A DNA stretch of 64,000 nt from Tenuifilum sp. 4138str (GTDB taxonomy: Bacteria > Bacteroidota > Bacteroidia > Bacteroidales > Tenuifilaceae), in assembly GCF_041102575.1 (NCBI RefSeq), contig NZ_JBGCUE010000006.1, forward strand, positions 1 to 64,000, read 5' to 3'. Below are positions 17,852 to 28,500 of the stretch, one piece after another. The position numbers were made by a program, and so were the translations under genes. How positions within the stretch are numbered: position 1 is the stretch's first letter; every line of letters starts with the position of its first letter. The notes under the pieces were generated by a model. That model saw nothing but the letters and a program-made list of their open reading frames with translations. It had not been told where the DNA came from and searched no databases.

Positions 17852-20800
17852 TTAAAATATCAGCTTAATGCCCAGTGTATAAATGGCTTGCATGGGGTAA
17901 ACATTGAAGTCGATACCACTACTGATAGGCGATCCTCCAACTTCAGGGGTAAAACCTTTGTATGTAAAGAATGTGTATGGGCGTTGGGCTGTGAAGAATA
18001 CCCGAAATTTGGGTACGTAAGGAATTTTATCGGTTGTGTAGCCTATTTGCACATTCTGAATCCGAATGTAAAAGCCATTTTCAACAAAGAAATCGTTAGC
18101 TTGCTGAATAAATGAAGAGTTATAGGCTTCAGCCGATGGGTAATCGGTCGATTTATTTGAGGTAGTCCATCGGTTATTGTAAAAATCTTCATCGTAGTTT
18201 CCATCGGAAAATACATCCCTGTTCATCCTTTTGGCATTCAAAATTTTGTTGCCATACTGTCCGGTAATGGAAAGGCTTACATCAAATTTTTTGTAGTTTA
18301 AACCAAAATCAAACCCCGTAATTAGCCAAGGTATTGCACTACCCCGGTAAACTTTATCATTTTCATCCACAATCTTATCGCCGTTTTGATCCTTATACTT
18401 GAAATATCCTTTATCCTTAATGGCCTGACTTACTGGGTCGCGTAAAGCTTCAAGTTCACTCTTGTATACACCGTCAATCTCATACCCGTAGAATGAGCCT
18501 ATGGGGTGCCCTACAGCAGTTCGGGTTGTGTAGTTCCCCCTTACATAACCACTGGGGATGTACTCCCTACCATTAAGTTCAAGAACCTCGTTATGATTGA
18601 ATGTAGCGTTGAACGAAATGTTATAGTTAAGATCCTTTGATATCTCGTTTTTGTAGTTCAGCGAAAACTCAACACCCGTATTCAACACTTTTCCATTATT
18701 ACCTAAAAGTTCAGCAATACCACCTCCTGTGGCAATGGGAGCATAAAACACTACATTGTTGGTAACGCGTCGGTAATAATCGAGTTCACCCGATAATTTT
18801 TGATTTTTAAGGGTAAAGTCAATCCCCATATCCAGTTCTGTAACAGTTTCCCATTTCAAGTAATTCTGCAAAACAGTTTGAGCACCCATGCCATCCACCA
18901 AATTATCGCCAAACACTCCTGAACTTCCAACGCCAGTTTGACCAAGAATCATCGAGGAGTTGGCGGGTATATTATCATTGCCAAGCATCCCCCAGCTTAA
19001 GCGTAGCTTCAGGTTGGCAAACTTTTCATTAATTCTACTAAAGTTTTCCTGGGTGATATTCCATGCAATACCCAATGAGGGAAAATAACCCCATTTTTGT
19101 TGATATTTTGAACTTGCATCGGCACGGAACGTAAGGGTTACAAGATATTTATCATTGTGGTTCAGAGTACTCCGCGTAAAAAACGAAAGTCCGTTGTACC
19201 TTGCTGCAGCGTCGTAAGCATTACGGTCGCGGAATGAGCCATTAATAAGGTATTTCGATTGATCATCATATCCGGGAACGCTATTGGCATAGCCCGAAAG
19301 GGTTTCCCATTTCTCCATTCTGACTGAATGCCCTAGGAGTATGGAGTATGATGTTTTTCCAGCACTATTCTTATAGGTTAACAGGTTATCAATAATTTGT
19401 TTGGAGGCGCCTCCAAATGTTTTTGTCAAGCTTGATTTGGTTACTCCCTGCGAGCCACCAACATAGAACTGAGGAGTATAGCTGCGTTGGTTCCAGTTAT
19501 CTTGATCCTGATTGTAGGCTGCACGGTAGGTTAGTTTATCTTTAATAATATCGAGTTCAGCATATATACTGAAAACCTCTTTATGTCCTTTTTCAAAGTT
19601 ATCGACATAGTAAGCAGCCGCAACAGGATTCCCGTACTGGTTACCAAATCCATATTTTTGCGGAGCACCAAACTTTACAGGGTAGGCATCGCTGTTTGCT
19701 GGGTCATAAACTGAGTAAACAGGTGGGTTAACATATGCCCCAAAAAAAGCTCCAGTATTTGGGTTGAACCTGGAGTAATTGGATATAATGGTATTAATGC
19801 CAATTTTTAAGTTTTTATTTACTTGCTGGTCAAGTCTTCCCCTGATGTTATAGCGCTGGTAATTGTTCTGGGCATCCATAATACCGTTCTGGTATATATA
19901 GTTTCCCCCAATTGAGTATGAAGTCTTATCGGTTGATCCAGAAATGTCCAGGTTATGATTATTCATACCAGCTGGGCGAACAAGTTCCTGATACCAATCG
20001 GTGCTGGTAGGGTAATCGGCAGGATTTTTGGGAACATAACCCGGGATATTCTCATTTGCCTCGTTAAGGAGAGTAATATATTGATCCTTTGAGGCCATTT
20101 TAAGGATGTTTACTGGAACTTGGAATCCAACGTAGCTATCGTAGCTTACAGTAGGTATACCCGTTTTGCCTTTCCTGGTGGTAACAATAATTACACCGTT
20201 TGCGGCTCTAACACCGTAAATAGCAGCGGCCGAGGCATCTTTGAGCACTGTAAGATCTTCCACATCGCTCGAGCTTAAAAAGTCGATGTTGTCAACAAAA
20301 ACTCCATCTACCACGTAAAGGGGTTTTGCATAATCGCCAATTGAGCCAACTCCCCTTATTTTTACTGTAGCTCCGCTACCTGGTTCACCGCTGTTAATAA
20401 TTTGAACACCGGAAACTTTGCCTTGCAAGGCATTCATTGGGTTCGATGCAACCTGTTTTGATAGCTCGTTACCTTTAACTGTCACAATTGGGGCAGTAAG
20501 GTCCTTGGCTTTCTGGGTTCCATAGCCAACCACAACAACTTCCTGAAGTTGAGTTGACTTCAATTTTAGAGTAACATCTATTACCTTCTGATTTGTAATT
20601 TCTACCTCTGTATCCTCAAATCCTACAAATGAGAACACTAAGATCTTATCGCCGGGGAGCACCTCAATTTGGTAGTTTCCTTCCAAATCGGTATTGGTAC
20701 CCCGGGTTGTGCCTTTAACAGTAACGTTTGCACCGGGAAGTTTTTCGCCTGTATCGCCCGCCTTTACAGTTCCTTTAATTAATTGCTGTGCAAATGATGA

Positions 20801-20899
20801 ACTGAAAAGTAGAACAAGCAAGAAAGTTCCCGCTATGCGTATTAAAGTTTTTGGTTTGGTTTGAGTTAGGCTGTGCATAGCTTTTTGTTTTTTGAACAA
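17852..20899 (-). CDS. SusC/RagA-family TonB-dependent glycan transporter
   Basis: This 1015-residue outer-membrane transporter has a signal peptide ending SSSFAQQ (about residue 38). A carboxypeptidase-regulatory-like domain (about 40-120) precedes the TonB-box-like EVVVVGYGTQKAKDLT. The plug follows (GVQIINSGEPGSGATVKIRG and DASAAAIYGVRAANGVIIVTT), then a long beta-barrel ending in aromatic residues (GIKLIF). It imports oligosaccharides held by SusD using TonB energy. It is the first gene of the nine-gene PUL operon. A 417-bp upstream gap holds the promoter. The Met at residue 8 is an alternative start. Confidence 0.96.
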   Translation of the reverse strand: MFKKQKAMHSLTQTKPKTLIRIAGTFLLVLLFSSSFAQQLIKGTVKAGDTGEKLPGANVTVKGTTRGTNTDLEGNYQIEVLPGDKILVFSFVGFEDTEVEITNQKVIDVTLKLKSTQLQEVVVVGYGTQKAKDLTAPIVTVKGNELSKQVASNPMNALQGKVSGVQIINSGEPGSGATVKIRGVGSIGDYAKPLYVVDGVFVDNIDFLSSSDVEDLTVLKDASAAAIYGVRAANGVIIVTTRKGKTGIPTVSYDSYVGFQVPVNILKMASKDQYITLLNEANENIPGYVPKNPADYPTSTDWYQELVRPAGMNNHNLDISGSTDKTSYSIGGNYIYQNGIMDAQNNYQRYNIRGRLDQQVNKNLKIGINTIISNYSRFNPNTGAFFGAYVNPPVYSVYDPANSDAYPVKFGAPQKYGFGNQYGNPVAAAYYVDNFEKGHKEVFSIYAELDIIKDKLTYRAAYNQDQDNWNQRSYTPQFYVGGSQGVTKSSLTKTFGGASKQIIDNLLTYKNSAGKTSYSILLGHSVRMEKWETLSGYANSVPGYDDQSKYLINGSFRDRNAYDAAARYNGLSFFTRSTLNHNDKYLVTLTFRADASSKYQQKWGYFPSLGIAWNITQENFSRINEKFANLKLRLSWGMLGNDNIPANSSMILGQTGVGSSGVFGDNLVDGMGAQTVLQNYLKWETVTELDMGIDFTLKNQKLSGELDYYRRVTNNVVFYAPIATGGGIAELLGNNGKVLNTGVEFSLNYKNEISKDLNYNISFNATFNHNEVLELNGREYIPSGYVRGNYTTRTAVGHPIGSFYGYEIDGVYKSELEALRDPVSQAIKDKGYFKYKDQNGDKIVDENDKVYRGSAIPWLITGFDFGLNYKKFDVSLSITGQYGNKILNAKRMNRDVFSDGNYDEDFYNNRWTTSNKSTDYPSAEAYNSSFIQQANDFFVENGFYIRIQNVQIGYTTDKIPYVPKFRVFFTAQRPYTFFTYKGFTPEVGGSPISSGIDFNVYPMQAIYTLGIKLIF

Positions 20900-21316
20900 T
20901 TCGTTTAAAACGTTTGCGCAATCAAAATTATATTGTGGGTTAGCTAAAGTCCACTATTTAACATCATCATTAATTACGGGGGTCGAAAATCAACCCAGGA
21001 TTCCGTTGCTCAATACTACATCACTTCAAATCAAAGGATTTTTAAATAATTGGTAAACAAATAAATACAACAGAATGTTTTGTAAAATTTTTAAAGTATG
21101 ATTTGAAGAAATTAACCTAATAATTTCACTCAAGTGCCATGATTTAACAAATTAAACAGGACTAATAAAACGGAAAGCCTGAAGCATAAATAGAGGAATG
21201 AGTCGGAATAGATGAAATATAATGGGGTAAGAGGAAGTTAGAGGAAAGGGAAACAGATAAATCTAATATATTGTTAGAACAATTGAAAAATTGAAATGAA
21301 ACAAAGCGGAGCCCTA
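20900..21316. other. PUL leader/promoter region without a gene
   Basis: This 417-bp AT-rich gap lies between the regulator gene and the susC-like gene, both on the minus strand. I see no ORF. A perfect minus-strand -7 box of the Bacteroidota type (TAATTTTG, 20923-20930) lies 24 bases before the susC start, but no good -33 box is at the expected distance. The left half is where a regulator operator would be expected; no clear inverted repeat was found. The part at 21180-21300 is purine-rich on the plus strand. Confidence 0.4.
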
Positions 21317-24196
21317 CTAAAACTTAAGTATGAAGTCGTTAAGATTTTCGTTAGTGTCGAGCCCTAATCGTTTTCTTAATCGGTACCTTCGTTCCTCTAC
21401 CCCACGGATACTAATGTTAAGCAGGGGTGCAATTTCTTTTGACGATAGATTCATGCGAAGGTATGCGCAAAGCCGCAAGTCGCTTGGTGTAAGCGATGGG
21501 TAATTCTCTTTTAATCGTCTAAAGAAGTTTTGATGGGCCTGATCGAATAGTTTTTCAAAGATTTCCCAGTCGTGATCGCTTTCAATGTCTTGGGTAATTA
21601 ACCTGCTTATTTTGCTGTAGTACTTATTTGGGATTCGGTACCCCAGTTCGTTCTTTAGGCCTTCAAGTTCTTGGGCAATATCCTGTAAGAGTTGGTTTTT
21701 GCGGACAATTGCCATTGTGCTCAACGCCAATTGCGAGTTTTTATTTTCGATATCGGCTTGCAACTTTTCGTTCTGAAGTTTTATGATAATCTTTTCTTTT
21801 TCTTCCTTTTCCTTGTTAATTTTCTCAAGTTCAAGTTTACGTTTCTCTTCGTAATGCTTTTTCACTTTCTTTTTATACCTTGCTCTTGTGTACGCTGTAA
21901 TTGCAAAACCAAGAAGAATGTAAAAACCAATTGCCTTCCATGATGCGTAAAGGGGAGGTAAAACCTTTATCGTAACGGTGGCGTTTGGGGTAATATGACC
22001 CTTTGAATCTAGTGTTCTAACCTTGAACCTGTACGTACCGGGCGAAAGTCGTTTGTAGTCAATTGATGTATTTGGGGTCCACTCGCTCCATTCCCGGTCA
22101 ACACCATCAAGCATATACTGGTAGAAGTGTTTAACACCAATAATATCCTTTGAAGTAAATGAGAATGAAACGTTATTTTTTCGCCATGGGATTGTGAGTT
22201 CGTTATTTCTATTTAAGCGGGGGTGGTTTTTTACATTTTGTTCGCCGTTCCAAATTACAACCTCTGTAATAATTGGAGGGTGAATGTCGATAGGAATTCT
22301 ATCGAACATTTTTAAGTTAAGAATGGAGAAACCATTATCTAAGCAAATAATTTGAAGGCTATCATTAAGGCTAACAATATTTTCGTATCCATCAACCATT
22401 TCAATATTGTAGGCTTGGGGCAATATTCTATACTTAAGTTTAGCTTCACCGTAGCGTATTTCAAATAAACCCCATTCATCATCTTTTATAAACCAGTAAT
22501 GGTTTGCTGGGAGCGAAATTATTGCTTTACATTTTTCAAAACCCTGCAGCTGGTAATTGATTTCGTTAAAGGGTATGAACTGCTCGGAAATATCGTCCCA
22601 TCTTAAAATATTTTTTTGGGTTGGTACTACTATTCTGTTTTCAATTTTATATATTCTGTTTGTGTTGATATTCAGATTGTTTTTTATTCCTATGGTATCA
22701 ATTTTCACAATTTCTGAAAGATCGTTACTGATTTGAGCACGATAAATTCCTGTAACTGTGTGGCCTAGCCACAAGTAGTTTTGAAAATCGATCTGCAAAA
22801 AGCGTGTAGGCGATGAGTATGTGGGTATTATTTTATTTACCCTGAGCGAACCATTCTCGTATGAGTAAGTAACTAAATTTCTGTAGGTGCTTTGAATGAA
22901 TAAACTAGGTTCTATGCCAAATCGTTCAAGATTATAACCGCCTGAAATGTAGCATACTTTGTTCAGATTGCCATTGGAATATGAGTAGGTACCATTATTT
23001 AAACCAAAGTAAAGCTTGTTACCAATTTGCTTGGTAAACCAACATTGACCTTGAGTTCCGTCAATCACACCCTGGTTCTCAAATCCGCCCCTTGGGTTGA
23101 AAGAGTAGGTATATACTCCTTGGTTTGTTGCAAGGAATAGTTTATTCTGTGAAAGGGCTCCAGAGTAGCACGCAAAGCTTTCCTTTTCATTAACATATGT
23201 GCTAATTGGTGAGTTAAAGGCCACGTAGCTTATACCCTTGTCTTTTCCTAACCAAAGATTTCCAATTGAGTCGAATTGCATGGAGAGGATTGTATTGTTA
23301 TGAATTAGCTTCGAGTCGATGTGATGTAATAGTTTCCCCTTGTTATCAAAAATAAAAACACCTTCAAGTATTGTACCTATGGCAAGTTTACTTCCTTCGC
23401 TTAGGGCAATGTTTGGATTTGATTTTATAAGTTGAATATCAATGGAGGTTTTCCATGGAGTGAAAGCGTTTCCATCAAACCTAAAAATTCCCATTGTTGA
23501 AGTGAGAAAAAGCGTATCGCTATTAAGCACCACAACCGATTTAACCTCAGTGTTTTTGAAAATTTCACTCCCTTTAATCTGTTTGAGGCCTAGTGTATCA
23601 ACACGGTAAATTGGTCCGTTAATGGCTTGAGTGAAAATATTTTCACCGGCTTGCATTAGCAGAAGAACTGAGAAATCCAGGGGTATTTTACCAATTCTAT
23701 CCTTTGACAGGTAAAAAATTGTTCCAAAGCTTTGAAAGAAAATAATATCCTTGATAGCTACAATACGCCAGAACTCCTCATTGTGTATACTAGATCTAAA
23801 AGGCTTAGCAAGCGAAAAGTAATTGCCAACACTATTGTTCAATATTTCATAGTAGCCAAAATCCTCAAAGCTTCCCGTGTAAATTCTATTTTTAGCTGTC
23901 AAAACAGAGCGTATTGTTGTATTGTTTGGATGAGGTTTAATCTTCCAACTAGCACCATCAAAGCAAAGCAGTCCATTATTGTTACCAAACAGAATATGAT
24001 TTTGCATGCCAAGGCAGATAGACCAGTTCTGATTTCCTGCCCGATATTCCTTTTTCTCAAAGTTATTTATAAGAAGCGAACTTTGACAGTAAGTATAACT
24101 ACTTAATGTCAGCAAAATATTTACTATCAGGAAACTAAGCTGACGGTTCAAGGCTTTTACTATTAGGTTGTGGTAATCCTTGAACAAATATATCAA
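21317..24196 (-). CDS. Membrane-spanning propeller/Y_Y_Y sensor with LuxR-type DNA-binding domain
   Basis: This 959-residue protein has an N-terminal signal anchor and about 640 residues of two-component-regulator-propeller repeats in the periplasm. A Y_Y_Y domain (about 676-735) is followed by one membrane helix (about 748-768, GFYILLGFAITAY), a Lys/Glu-rich coiled coil, and a C-terminal LuxR-type helix-turn-helix (about 895-955, LTPSDLRLCAYLRMNLSSKEIAPLL). There is no kinase or receiver domain, so glycan sensing and DNA binding lie on one chain. Its position just upstream of the PUL makes it the likely regulator of the beta-1,2-glucan genes. It starts 21 bp after mnmA and may be co-transcribed with it. 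Confidence 0.88.
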   Translation of the reverse strand: MIYLFKDYHNLIVKALNRQLSFLIVNILLTLSSYTYCQSSLLINNFEKKEYRAGNQNWSICLGMQNHILFGNNNGLLCFDGASWKIKPHPNNTTIRSVLTAKNRIYTGSFEDFGYYEILNNSVGNYFSLAKPFRSSIHNEEFWRIVAIKDIIFFQSFGTIFYLSKDRIGKIPLDFSVLLLMQAGENIFTQAINGPIYRVDTLGLKQIKGSEIFKNTEVKSVVVLNSDTLFLTSTMGIFRFDGNAFTPWKTSIDIQLIKSNPNIALSEGSKLAIGTILEGVFIFDNKGKLLHHIDSKLIHNNTILSMQFDSIGNLWLGKDKGISYVAFNSPISTYVNEKESFACYSGALSQNKLFLATNQGVYTYSFNPRGGFENQGVIDGTQGQCWFTKQIGNKLYFGLNNGTYSYSNGNLNKVCYISGGYNLERFGIEPSLFIQSTYRNLVTYSYENGSLRVNKIIPTYSSPTRFLQIDFQNYLWLGHTVTGIYRAQISNDLSEIVKIDTIGIKNNLNINTNRIYKIENRIVVPTQKNILRWDDISEQFIPFNEINYQLQGFEKCKAIISLPANHYWFIKDDEWGLFEIRYGEAKLKYRILPQAYNIEMVDGYENIVSLNDSLQIICLDNGFSILNLKMFDRIPIDIHPPIITEVVIWNGEQNVKNHPRLNRNNELTIPWRKNNVSFSFTSKDIIGVKHFYQYMLDGVDREWSEWTPNTSIDYKRLSPGTYRFKVRTLDSKGHITPNATVTIKVLPPLYASWKAIGFYILLGFAITAYTRARYKKKVKKHYEEKRKLELEKINKEKEEKEKIIIKLQNEKLQADIENKNSQLALSTMAIVRKNQLLQDIAQELEGLKNELGYRIPNKYYSKISRLITQDIESDHDWEIFEKLFDQAHQNFFRRLKENYPSLTPSDLRLCAYLRMNLSSKEIAPLLNISIRGVEERRYRLRKRLGLDTNENLNDFILKF

Positions 24197-24217
24197 ATTT
24201 CGTCAAATATTCAACCA

Positions 24218-25393
24218 CTATTCCGCTATTACCCCAGAGCCAATCAGCTCATCGTCAATGTACCATGCTGCAAATTGACCTGCTGTTATTCCTCGTTGAG
24301 GGGTATCAAAAATCAGGTAGTAGGCGTTATCGGTGTGGTATAGGGTTGCTTTCTGCAGAGGTTGGCGGTATCGTATTCGAGCCAGAACCTGCAACGATTG
24401 CCCTGTGGGCAATGCTAAATCGGGGCGCACCCAATGAACCTCGTTGGGGCTCATGGAAAGTCCTGAGCGGTATAGCCCCGGGTGGCTTTGCCCCATACCA
24501 ACGTAAACAATGTTATTCTCAATATCAGTAACTATAACAAATAGGGGTTCGGCCTTACCTCCAACATTCAAGCCTTTCCTCTGACCAATAGTAAAAAAGT
24601 GAGCGCCCTGATGCTCGCCAACTACCTTACCATCGGAAAGCTTATAGGTGTATGGTTTTGAGAGCGATGCTAAATCGGTACTATTAATACTCGGCAACTG
24701 GGTGTAAAACTCGGCAGGTATTTCAACTATTTTCCCCTTTTTAGCTTTAAGCTTTTGTTGCAGGAACACTGGCAAATCAACCTTCCCTACAAAGCATATT
24801 CCCTGCGAATCCTTCCGCTCTGCCGTTGCAAGGCCAAGTTCAGCTGCAATTTTCCTAACCTCGGGCTTATGCAAATGACCAATCGGAAAGAGCGCTTTAC
24901 TCAGCTGTTGCTGGTTTAGCTGGCACAGAAAGTAGCTTTGATCCTTATTGGGATCAACTCCGGCAAGTAAGCGGTAAAGAGTAGTGTTATCTTTTGTGAT
25001 AGTTTCTTTTCTGCAGTAATGCCCGGTTGCCACATACTTTGCACCAAGTTTTAAGGCTGCTTCCATAAAAGCATCAAACTTTATTTCTCTGTTGCAAAGT
25101 ACATCGGGGTTTGGTGTGCGACCCTTGGAATACTCGCTGAACATGTAATCTACTACTCGCTGGCGGTACTGGTCGCTGAGGTCAACAAACTCAAAAGGGA
25201 TATTAAGTTTACGGGCAACCATCTCAGCAAATTGTTTATCATCGTCAAAAGGGCAATCGCCCTTAAGTACACCCGTGGTATCGTGCCAGTTTTTCATGAA
25301 CATCCCAATAACCTCATAGCCTTGCTGCTTTAATAGGTAAGCAGCAACGCTTGAATCTACACCACCCGAAAGGCCTACTACAACTCTTTCCAT
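24218..25393 (-). CDS. mnmA: tRNA-specific 2-thiouridylase MnmA
   Basis: The 391-residue enzyme adds sulfur at C2 of wobble U34 in tRNA-Lys, Glu and Gln using ATP. The N-terminal PP-loop SGGVDSS (residues 9-15), the catalytic Cys100 in [11 protein letters not shown] and Cys200 in SQGICFVG are all present, as is the C-terminal beta-barrel ([23 protein letters not shown]). Length is normal. It is the first gene leftward from a divergent intergenic region and precedes the PUL regulator by 21 bp; the two are not functionally related in an obvious way. Confidence 0.97.
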   Translation of the reverse strand: MERVVVGLSGGVDSSVAAYLLKQQGYEVIGMFMKNWHDTTGVLKGDCPFDDDKQFAEMVARKLNIPFEFVDLSDQYRQRVVDYMFSEYSKGRTPNPDVLCNREIKFDAFMEAALKLGAKYVATGHYCRKETITKDNTTLYRLLAGVDPNKDQSYFLCQLNQQQLSKALFPIGHLHKPEVRKIAAELGLATAERKDSQGICFVGKVDLPVFLQQKLKAKKGKIVEIPAEFYTQLPSINSTDLASLSKPYTYKLSDGKVVGEHQGAHFFTIGQRKGLNVGGKAEPLFVIVTDIENNIVYVGMGQSHPGLYRSGLSMSPNEVHWVRPDLALPTGQSLQVLARIRYRQPLQKATLYHTDNAYYLIFDTPQRGITAGQFAAWYIDDELIGSGVIAE

Positions 25394-25411
25394 TTCCTTA
25401 GTTTAGTGCTG

Positions 25412-25419
25412 CAAATTTA
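25412..25419 (-). promoter_or_regulatory. Candidate -7 box of the mnmA promoter
   Basis: Minus-strand TAAATTTG fits the Bacteroidota -7 consensus TAnnTTTG and lies 18 bases before the mnmA start codon. No good -33 TTTG is at 19-21 nt, so the call is weak. Confidence 0.35.
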
Positions 25420-25516
25420 ACAATTACTATTTTTTAGTCAGATTTTTATGTAAGTAATAGGAATAAATTCTTCAATTTCATAAATTTAATGGATTAAATT
25501 TTAAGCCTATCATTTA

Positions 25517-28500
25517 ATGCGTTTTACAATAGTTTTATCTCTACTCAGCCTGTCGGTTGTGTCGTTTGCACAGCGATACAATATTGAAATCATTGGTCTA
25601 AAAACTGGTTTACTGCATTCCTTGGTTACTGGTATTGATCAGGATACCCAGGGGAAAGTATGGTTGTCTACCGGAGGAGGGCTTTGTAACTACAATGGAT
25701 TTGAGTTTAAATACCTGACTACAAGGGACGGGCTCAACTATACCCGCTTAACCGATGTTACTGTTGATGCCGAAGGCAATATCTGGGCAAGCTCATCGTT
25801 GGGATTAAACATGGTTAGGGGTAATAGAATTTTAACAATTCCCAAAGATACAATTGGCGAAGTAGCCTCACTTGGCAAATCAAGTAATGGGGTTTGGGTT
25901 TTAAGCAATAGGGGTGTGTTCAGGGTTGCTTTTAGCAAGGAAAAATTTGATATTATTCAGTACTCACTACCGGTCAACTTAAACGTTGCCTTAAGTCCTA
26001 TCTTTCAGGACAGGCCTTTAACCGATTTTGTTTTTCAATCCACTTTAAGCAATGTATATGTAGGGCATAAGGGAACTCTTTACAAGTTAAGTAACGATTC
26101 CTTCAGCCCTTTAACGTTTGAACCCTCGGTTTATGTTAATGCATGTAGTGAAAATGCAAATGGCGATGTTTTTGTAGCTACCAGTGATGGGCTATATAGG
26201 CTAGTTGATGATAAACCTGTAAAAGTAAATCACCCGTATGCCAGCAGGATCGATATATTAAAGTTTGTTTGTATTGGCAGTAAGATATGGTGTAACGGAA
26301 AGCTTAAAGGGTCTGACGAGGTTTCAATCCATGCTTTTGACCTTGAAGATGAAAGTTTTAACCGAAAGTTAGGTGTTAAGAATGGCCTGCCCGATATCCC
26401 CTCAAAGCTATATGTTGACCATGAACATAACATTTGGATTTTAACTAATAATGGCATAGCAATCCTAAAAGGTGAAGCATTTACCTGCCTTACTACCAAC
26501 GATGGTTTAATTGGCAATAAAATATGGGGGATTTGCAGGGTAAGTGATGGTACTTTATGGGCAGGAACCATCGGTGAGGGTTTATCAGTTATTAGCCCAA
26601 CCAGGATTTACCAGTATTCCACTAAAAATGGACTTCCTGATAACTATGTTGGTAAGATATTCGAATCGTCCAGCAGGAAAATTTATGTTGGCACAAGCAA
26701 TGCCGGGTTAAACCTTGCAACTTATGTAAATTCCACTTTAGGCTATTCCTTTAATAGGCTTCCATTGCTTCCAAATGATAGGGTTAGAATTGATGATATA
26801 GCCGAGGACCGGCAAAAAAGGATTTGGGTTGCCACATCTAAGGGCTTGTTTTATGCAAATGATGGAATTCATTTCAACCATTTCCCCCTTTTTGATGGCG
26901 ATACAGGAGGCGTTTTTGTCCAAAAGTTACAGATAGATACTTTAAGAAAGCGAATGTGGGTAGGAACTCGGTTCAACGGTATTTTCTTTATTGAAAACGA
27001 CAAACCCTTTAAGTTTACTGGTATCGATAAAAACGCTGAAATATCAACAATAACACAAGATTTTAAAGGTGACATATGGTTTGGAACCCGGAATAGCGGG
27101 GTTTTTCATTATGATGGTTCAAACATAAAGCAGATTAAGGAGACCGATGGTGTTTCATCAAATCTGATTTATGTACTCTATGCCGAAAGCGATTACCTTT
27201 GGATTGGAACCAACCTGGGATTGGATAGGCTTAGCCTCGCTGAGTATAGCAAGGGCAAAATAGATTTGAGGCATTATGGCTCTAGCGAGGGTTTACCCGA
27301 TTTAGAAATCAACCTAAATGGCGTGTTAGCCGATGGAGATGATGGCTTTTGGATAGCCACAAACGGCGGACTTGCCCATTACCAGAAGAGCCTCGATAAA
27401 ATTAATAACATTCCCCCAAAGGTGAGCATTACCAATCTACTCCTACGCTCGCAACCCACCCCTTGGGCCGATTATGCCTCTGACATTGATGAGCTCACCG
27501 GACTCCCTTCCCAGCTAAAACTTAGTTACTGGCAAAACCATTTAACCTTTGAATTTGCGGGTGTTAGCTTTAAAAACCCACAGGGCGTAAAGTATGCCTG
27601 GTTTTTGGAAGGATTGGATAACAGTTGGATTGAGAGCAAGAACCGGCAGGCGGTTTATAGTAACCTACAGCCCGGAAAAACTTATCGTTTACACCTGAAA
27701 GCAGCCAATAGCGATGGCATTTGGTCGGGCGAGGTTGTATCGATGCCAATATATATTGCTCCCCCGTTCTGGGCAACATGGTGGTTTAGGCTTTTATCAA
27801 TCATTGCCATTGGGTTGTTAATTTACTGGTATGTGAATCGTAGGATACAATATTTAAAGGAAAGGCAAGAGGAACTTGAAGCTATGGTTGAACAGCGCAC
27901 CGTGGAACTCAGGAAACAACTCGATATTGTTGATGATAAGAACAGGCAGATAATGGATAGTATTATGTATGCAAAGTTTTTGCAAACATCAATGTTGCCT
28001 AGTGTAGATGATTTTAAGAAATATTTTAACGATGCCTTTATCTTTTACCGTCCTAAGGACTTTGTTAGTGGCGATTTTTACTGGTTTTGCCACCATAAAA
28101 ACTTATCGGTTTTTGCTGTGGCCGATTGTACAGGGCATGGTGTTCCCGGTGCCATTGTTAGTGTTATTTGCGAGAATGCTCTTAGGAATGCAGTAAGGGA
28201 ATGTGATTATCAAAATCCTGCACAAATTCTCACCATTACCAACGCTCACGTTGTTGAGTTCTTTACCCAATCTCAAAAAAGCATTCACGATGGTATGGAG
28301 ATAGCCCTGGCTATTTTCAACCACCAAACTTTTGAGTTAGATTTTTGCGGAGCTAAGCTACCCCTATACTACATAAGCGGAGGGGAAGTGGTAAAGTTAA
28401 AACCTGATATCTACCGTATAGGGTGGGATACTGAAAGGGTAGTTTACAATAATCAACGGGTAAAACTTTCAAAGAACGATCTGATTTTTGCATTCACCGA

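Noticed and set aside
20923-20930. TAATTTTG as a firm susC promoter
   Set aside because: No -33 element at the right distance; kept only as a remark in the intergenic entry.
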